In this document: in pieces, positions 60,144 to 64,000 of the stretch
Numbering within the stretch: position 1 is the first letter of the stretch
Layout of the letters: each line of letters begins with the position of its first letter
NCBI RefSeq assembly: GCF_003692615.1
Contig: NZ_CP023540.1
Location: forward strand, 1,364,001-1,428,000
Origin: Chryseobacterium sp. 6424
Lineage (GTDB): Bacteria > Bacteroidota > Bacteroidia > Flavobacteriales > Weeksellaceae
DNA length: 64,000 nt
Direction: 5' to 3'
Notes under the pieces: generated by a model
The model's database searches: none
What the model saw: the letters and a program-made list of their open reading frames with translations, nothing else
What the model was told of the DNA's origin: nothing
Made by a program: the position numbers and the translations under genes

Positions 60144-61388
60144 ATGCCAACCTTTAAGCCGTTCCGTGGAGTAAGACCCAGCGAAGATTATGTTGACGTA
60201 TTCCCTACTCACCCGCTGGATAATTTTTCACAGGAAGAAATTAATAAAAAAGCCCAACTGGAATCCTCTTACATACAAATGATTAAACCGTATGTAGTAA
60301 GCAAATCAAAAGATATAGACCGCAACCTGCGCAAGATCCGTACAAATTTCGAGGAATTGCTGGGTGACAAAAAACTGGTACAGGACAACTCTTCCTATTA
60401 CCTCTATGAGCAGGTTTTGCCTAACAAATCTGTGTACCGCGGACTGCTAGGTCTTGTAAGCGTGGATGATTTCTGGAATGGGAAAATCAAAAAACACGAA
60501 TCTACACTTACCCACAAAAAAGAAAAACTTGCATATTATCTGGAAAAAGTTAACATCCAGGCAGAACCGGTATTGCTAACTTACATGGCCAATCCAAAAG
60601 TGGAACTGCTGATGAACCATGAAGAGAAAAATGTACCTATACTGAATTACGTGGATGACAGCAAAGTACGCCACAAAGTCTGGAAGATTGATAACCGCCT
60701 GAAAATGCAACAGTTCAAGGAAGTTTTGGAGCAGATTGACTCCTTCTACATCGCTGATGGACATCACAGGATTGGCTCTACCGCATTGAATGCCAAAAAC
60801 CAACAGGCAAAAAACAAAAAACATACAGGGACCGAACATTATAACTACGTGTTCAGTTTCATCGTATCAAACCAATCCATTAAAATACACGATTATAACA
60901 GGTTGTTGGATGATCTTAGTGGCCTTTCGGAAGAAGAATTTCTGTCGCGTATTGAAGAGAACTTCTTGATTCATAAAAAAGGTGAATCTCCTTACTATCC
61001 TTCGCAGAAATTCCATATCTCCATGTATTTAGGGGGCGAATTTTACTCTTTACACGTAAAACACGACCTCAGGAAAAAGATGAGCGAAATGAATGACCTC
61101 GACCATTTTCTGCTGGAGGAGTTTATTTTTAAAGACATTCTGGGTATAGAAGATCCTAAAACTACCGATAAAATCACCTACATCAAAGGAGACTCCAGTG
61201 TGAAAGGAATTATTGAAATGAAAGAAAAAATAGATTCAGGCTCACATAAAGTTGGTTTCGGCATTTATCCGGTGAGTTTCAATGATTTACGAAAAGTTTC
61301 TGATAAAAATATTAAGATGCCTCCGAAGTGCACTTACATTGAGCCTAAACTGGTAACCGCCCTCATCATGTACGATATGAAACAATAA
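60144..61388 (+). CDS. DUF1015 family protein
   Basis: 414 residues. FKPFRGVRPSEDY at the start and YIADGHHRIGSTALNAKN in the middle are the DUF1015 blocks. Family members usually sit beside serA/serC, as here (7-base gap), and are thought to be serine kinases or related, but this is not established for the group. Confidence 0.9.
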   Translation: MPTFKPFRGVRPSEDYVDVFPTHPLDNFSQEEINKKAQLESSYIQMIKPYVVSKSKDIDRNLRKIRTNFEELLGDKKLVQDNSSYYLYEQVLPNKSVYRGLLGLVSVDDFWNGKIKKHESTLTHKKEKLAYYLEKVNIQAEPVLLTYMANPKVELLMNHEEKNVPILNYVDDSKVRHKVWKIDNRLKMQQFKEVLEQIDSFYIADGHHRIGSTALNAKNQQAKNKKHTGTEHYNYVFSFIVSNQSIKIHDYNRLLDDLSGLSEEEFLSRIEENFLIHKKGESPYYPSQKFHISMYLGGEFYSLHVKHDLRKKMSEMNDLDHFLLEEFIFKDILGIEDPKTTDKITYIKGDSSVKGIIEMKEKIDSGSHKVGFGIYPVSFNDLRKVSDKNIKMPPKCTYIEPKLVTALIMYDMKQ

Positions 61389-61398
61389 ATACTTCTTT

Positions 61399-61421
61399 CC
61401 GCTCTTTTGGGAGCGGCTTTT
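61399..61421 (+). terminator. Possible terminator after DUF1015
   Basis: CCGCTC, a 6-base loop, GAGCGG and a T5 run, located 10 bases after the stop. Confidence 0.65.
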
Positions 61422-61436
61422 TAATTATATAACTGT

Positions 61437-61793
61437 ATGAAAAAACCGTCTTTTTACCGAAGTGTACAAAATGCGCTGCGTGGTGTAGGTGTAATGATCT
61501 GGAGTGAAAGAAACTTTCAGATTGAAGTTTTGGCTTTGCTGCTGAATGTTTTTCTGATAATATTTCTAAAGCTGTCAGCTACACATTCAGCAATGATCCT
61601 GTTGGTTTGCTTTGCCGTTTTAAGTGCCGAAATGCTCAATACAGCTATTGAAAAGCTATGTGATTTCGTACATCCAGATTTCAGCAAATCTATAGGTATC
61701 ATTAAAGATGTGGCTGCCGGCGCTGTCGTTCTTTTAGCCTTCATTTCGGTAATTGTTGGGGTTTTGATCTACTCACAATACTTTTTTATTTAA
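61437..61793 (+). CDS. dgkA: Diacylglycerol/undecaprenol kinase family protein
   Basis: 118 residues with three membrane segments. The family motif EMLNTAIEKLCDF, with its Glu and Asn, and the N-terminal W-x-E-R-N-F-Q-I-E block are clear. It phosphorylates membrane diacylglycerol or undecaprenol with ATP. Confidence 0.92.
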   Translation: MKKPSFYRSVQNALRGVGVMIWSERNFQIEVLALLLNVFLIIFLKLSATHSAMILLVCFAVLSAEMLNTAIEKLCDFVHPDFSKSIGIIKDVAAGAVVLLAFISVIVGVLIYSQYFFI

Positions 61794-61817
61794 GAAAATC
61801 TTAGATATTCTACTAAA

Positions 61818-61845
61818 AAAAGCCATTTCACAGGAAATGGCTTTT
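61818..61845. terminator. Bidirectional terminator
   Basis: AAAAGCCATTTC and GAAATGGCTTTT around a 4-base loop, between convergent dgkA and the S9 peptidase gene. Confidence 0.85.
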
Positions 61846-61860
61846 ATTATTTTATTGAAA

Positions 61861-63804
61861 TTATTTCAGCAGGTATTCTTCCATGAAGCGGATGACTGCT
61901 AAACGCTGGAAATCTACATTCTCTTTCTTCCGGAAGCCATGGCCTTCGTTTTTCGCCTCCAGATACCACACGGTGTTGCCCTGGGCTTTCAGTTTGTCGC
62001 GCATCTGTGTAGCTTCGGTTACTGGCACGCGCGGATCATTCGTTCCCTGGATGATGAACATGGGTTTTTTAATTTTATCGGTGTTGTTTAATGGCGCAAT
62101 TTTCGTGAAGAAGGCGCTCATTTTAGGATCGCGTTCGTCACCGTATTCTACCCTTCTCAGGTCACGGCGGTATTCTTCGGTGTTTTTCAAAAAGGTATTG
62201 AAATCTGATATTCCTACAATATCTACAGAACAGCGGATCTTATCGGCATACTCATACGCTGTAGCCAAGGTCATAAAGCCGCCATAACTTCCGCCCATGA
62301 TCATGATCCTGTCCTTGTCGAGTTCAGGTTGTTTCGCAATCCAATCAAGCAAGGCACCGATGTCTTTTACAGAGTTCATACGGTTAAAGCCATTATCACT
62401 CGCAAGATATGTTTTACCGAAACCTGAAGACCCGCGGACATTAGGGTAAATAAGTGCTACGCCCATTTCGTTTGTGTAGTAATTACTAGAACCTAACGAG
62501 GATGCCATCGACTGTCCTTCCGGGCCACCGTGGATGTTGATGAGCACCGGTCTTTTACCCATGAATTTTTTAGATACAGGATAATAAAAACCAGTGATTT
62601 TCATATTATCGAAACTGTTCCATTCAATGAGTTTTGGCGCAGACATGTCTGATTTTTGCATTTCACCCTGCTCACTTTCTGTCCATCGTTCTATTCTGTT
62701 GGTTGCGAGGTCGAGGCGGTAAATATCCGCAGATGAATCATAAGTGGATTGGGAGAAAAACAAGGATTTTCCGTCAGCAGTGAATTCGAAATTATTTACA
62801 AGACCGATAGGCAAGCCTTTGATCTCTTCATATTTTTTAGTCGCTGTATCCATCAGATACAGCTTGTTCAGGCCGCTCTCATTGGTTTCAAATACAATTT
62901 TAGCACCGTCTTTAGAGAGGTTATAGTTAGAAACCTCCCATGGGATGGCACTGGTAAAATAATTGATTTTCTTTGTTTTGAGGTTAAATGTAGCCAAACG
63001 GTCAAACTCATTATCACGGTCGGTCACAAACCAGATTTCATCAGTATTTTTACTGAATTTGGCACTTCCCTGAACGATTTGTCTATCGTTCCTGTTGGTA
63101 ATAGCTTCAAGTTTTTGGGTTTGGGTATCGAAGAGATAAAGATGCGATTCGTTAGCAGAAACATACTCTCCGATTATCAGTTTCTTGCCGTCTTCTGAAA
63201 TATCATTAATGCCCCAGCCGCCGCCTTTTACCTGAAGTACGAGCTTTGTTTCGGCTGGTTTCAGCGGATTCATGAAATAGATGTCGCGGTCGCCGCCATT
63301 TCTTTTCGTAGATGAAAAATAAAATCCGGAACCGTCTTTTCTCCATGTGATTCCACCATTTTGCGACCTGCCGCCATCGGTAAGCATGGTAGATTCCATG
63401 GTTTTTAAATCGAGTTTAAAAAGTTGCCCGAACTCATTACCACCGATATCTTTAGTGTAGATCAGATATTCGCCTTTTGTAGGTTCATATTCGGCACCAT
63501 TTACCGGCTCGTCGAAGAAAGTAAGCTGCTTTCTAGCGCCCATCGGTTGTGAAAGTCTGTGAAGCTGGTTGGTTGATGCAAAACGCGTCACCATAATCAG
63601 TTCCTGGCCATTTGGATGAATGGCAGTGAAGTTGGCACCGCGGCTTTCAGAATATTTTTTTATTTTTTCGCTCAGGCTTTTCGGGATCGCCGGGATGTTT
63701 TCCGCGATAAGATTTTCATTGGGCACAATGACATCATTTTTGGCTTGCGCAAAAAGCACGGATCCGGAAAATAAAAGTACCGGGAAGATATACTTGTAAT
63801 TCAT
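61861..63804 (-). CDS. Secreted S9 family peptidase
   Basis: 647 residues with a signal peptide (YIFPVLLFSGSVLFAQ). A seven-block propeller (ITWRKDGSGFYFSS and related) precedes the hydrolase domain. Catalytic Ser is in MGGSYGGFMT, Asp in GTNDPRVPV and His in NEGHGF. It is the second S9 enzyme of the window and differs from the 11.5 kb one. It probably cleaves oligopeptides in the periplasm. Confidence 0.92.
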   Translation of the reverse strand: MNYKYIFPVLLFSGSVLFAQAKNDVIVPNENLIAENIPAIPKSLSEKIKKYSESRGANFTAIHPNGQELIMVTRFASTNQLHRLSQPMGARKQLTFFDEPVNGAEYEPTKGEYLIYTKDIGGNEFGQLFKLDLKTMESTMLTDGGRSQNGGITWRKDGSGFYFSSTKRNGGDRDIYFMNPLKPAETKLVLQVKGGGWGINDISEDGKKLIIGEYVSANESHLYLFDTQTQKLEAITNRNDRQIVQGSAKFSKNTDEIWFVTDRDNEFDRLATFNLKTKKINYFTSAIPWEVSNYNLSKDGAKIVFETNESGLNKLYLMDTATKKYEEIKGLPIGLVNNFEFTADGKSLFFSQSTYDSSADIYRLDLATNRIERWTESEQGEMQKSDMSAPKLIEWNSFDNMKITGFYYPVSKKFMGKRPVLINIHGGPEGQSMASSLGSSNYYTNEMGVALIYPNVRGSSGFGKTYLASDNGFNRMNSVKDIGALLDWIAKQPELDKDRIMIMGGSYGGFMTLATAYEYADKIRCSVDIVGISDFNTFLKNTEEYRRDLRRVEYGDERDPKMSAFFTKIAPLNNTDKIKKPMFIIQGTNDPRVPVTEATQMRDKLKAQGNTVWYLEAKNEGHGFRKKENVDFQRLAVIRFMEEYLLK

Positions 63805-63840
63805 GAATTAATTTTTTGTTAAGATATGAATTTTATCAAT

Positions 63841-63869
63841 AAAAAAAACCACAGAAAAATCTGTGGTTT
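63841..63869 (-). terminator. Terminator of the dihydrolipoamide dehydrogenase gene
   Basis: AAACCACAGA pairs with TCTGTGGTTT; the T-run is on the minus strand. Confidence 0.75.
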
Positions 63870-63892
63870 GTATCATATTCAATAATGAACGG

Positions 63893-64000
63893 TTAGATGT
63901 GGATTACTTCACCATAAGCAGCCGCCGCAGCTTCCATGATCGCCTCAGAAACGGTTGGGTGCGGATGAATCGCCTTGATGATTTCATGACCGGTAGTTTC
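63893..64000 (-). CDS. lpdA: Dihydrolipoamide dehydrogenase, C-terminal end
   Basis: Only the last 35 codons fall in the window. TTGHEIIKAIHPHPTVSEAI is the characteristic C-terminal segment with the active-site His and Glu (HPHPTxSE). The protein is the E3 component of 2-oxoacid dehydrogenase complexes. Confidence 0.92.
   Translation of the reverse strand, partial: ETTGHEIIKAIHPHPTVSEAIMEAAAAAYGEVIHI

Overview
The window looks like a chromosomal segment of a Flavobacteriales bacterium, most likely of the Chryseobacterium/Kaistella group (family Weeksellaceae). The grounds are: a secreted nuclease with a Por-type (T9SS) sorting tail, flavobacterial promoters of the TTG-N18-TAnnTTTG type, Bacteroidetes-typical secreted S9 and M28 peptidases, DUF1015, DUF2147, DUF4142 and DUF72 families, and the order acyl-CoA reductase / ferredoxin / serC / serA / DUF1015. 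This placement is from family knowledge; no search was run. Base composition is moderate except for an A+T-richer patch at about 39.5-41.1 kb.

Layout. 0-4.2 kb: yaaA end, acyl-CoA thioesterase, an AraC-type regulator with a metal-binding-like N-terminus, and a copper P-type ATPase with four N-terminal metal-binding modules. 4.2-11.5 kb: DJ-1/PfpI protein, an unknown protein and DUF72 in one run, polyprenyl synthase, rlmN, queA, a family-6-like DNA glycosylase, a lipoprotein. 11.5-16.2 kb: S9 peptidase, small membrane protein, DUF2147, M28 peptidase. 16.2-23.4 kb: a DNA-repair and stress block (xth, ku, ligD, membrane proteins, SDR, topoisomerase IB). 23.6 kb: tRNA-Leu(CAG). 23.9-28.8 kb: DedA, an acidic unknown, katG, DUF4142 lipoprotein. 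29.0-32.5 kb: cyanophycin synthetase and cyanophycinase. 32.7-39.5 kb: SH3-like protein, T9SS-exported endonuclease I, a stand-alone MnmA C-terminal-like protein, topB, SlyD-type isomerase, SDR. 39.5-41.1 kb: remnant of an accessory (probably defence) island beside the 3' end of mnmE. 41.1-55.6 kb: mnmE, two secreted proteins, MFS exporter, M20 amidohydrolase, Xaa-Pro aminopeptidase, TPR protein, gyrA, acyl-CoA reductase, CinA-like protein. 55.6-64 kb: FAD/Rieske oxidoreductase, ferredoxin, serine biosynthesis (serC, serA), DUF1015, diacylglycerol kinase, S9 peptidase and the end of a dihydrolipoamide dehydrogenase gene.

The point that most affects reading of the window: seven genes are broken or altered at eight places, and each is repaired by adding one base to a short homopolymer (3545-3548, 11053-11055, 13751-13754, 18462-18470, 44953-44957, 45373-45375, 48628-48633, 56033-56039). 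All are contractions. That pattern points to sequencing or assembly error more than to gene decay, although a slippage-prone lineage cannot be excluded from sequence alone. Separately, cphA has an in-frame TAG (30059-30061), a secreted-protein gene has a TAA inside its signal peptide (44413-44415), and katG lacks an obvious start codon.

I did not find a clearly new system. The best leads are the truncated HNH nuclease and HerA-like ATPase remnants at mnmE, the stand-alone MnmA C-terminal-like protein overlapping a secreted nuclease gene, and the FAD/Rieske enzyme with its 76-residue partner set into the serine biosynthesis neighbourhood.
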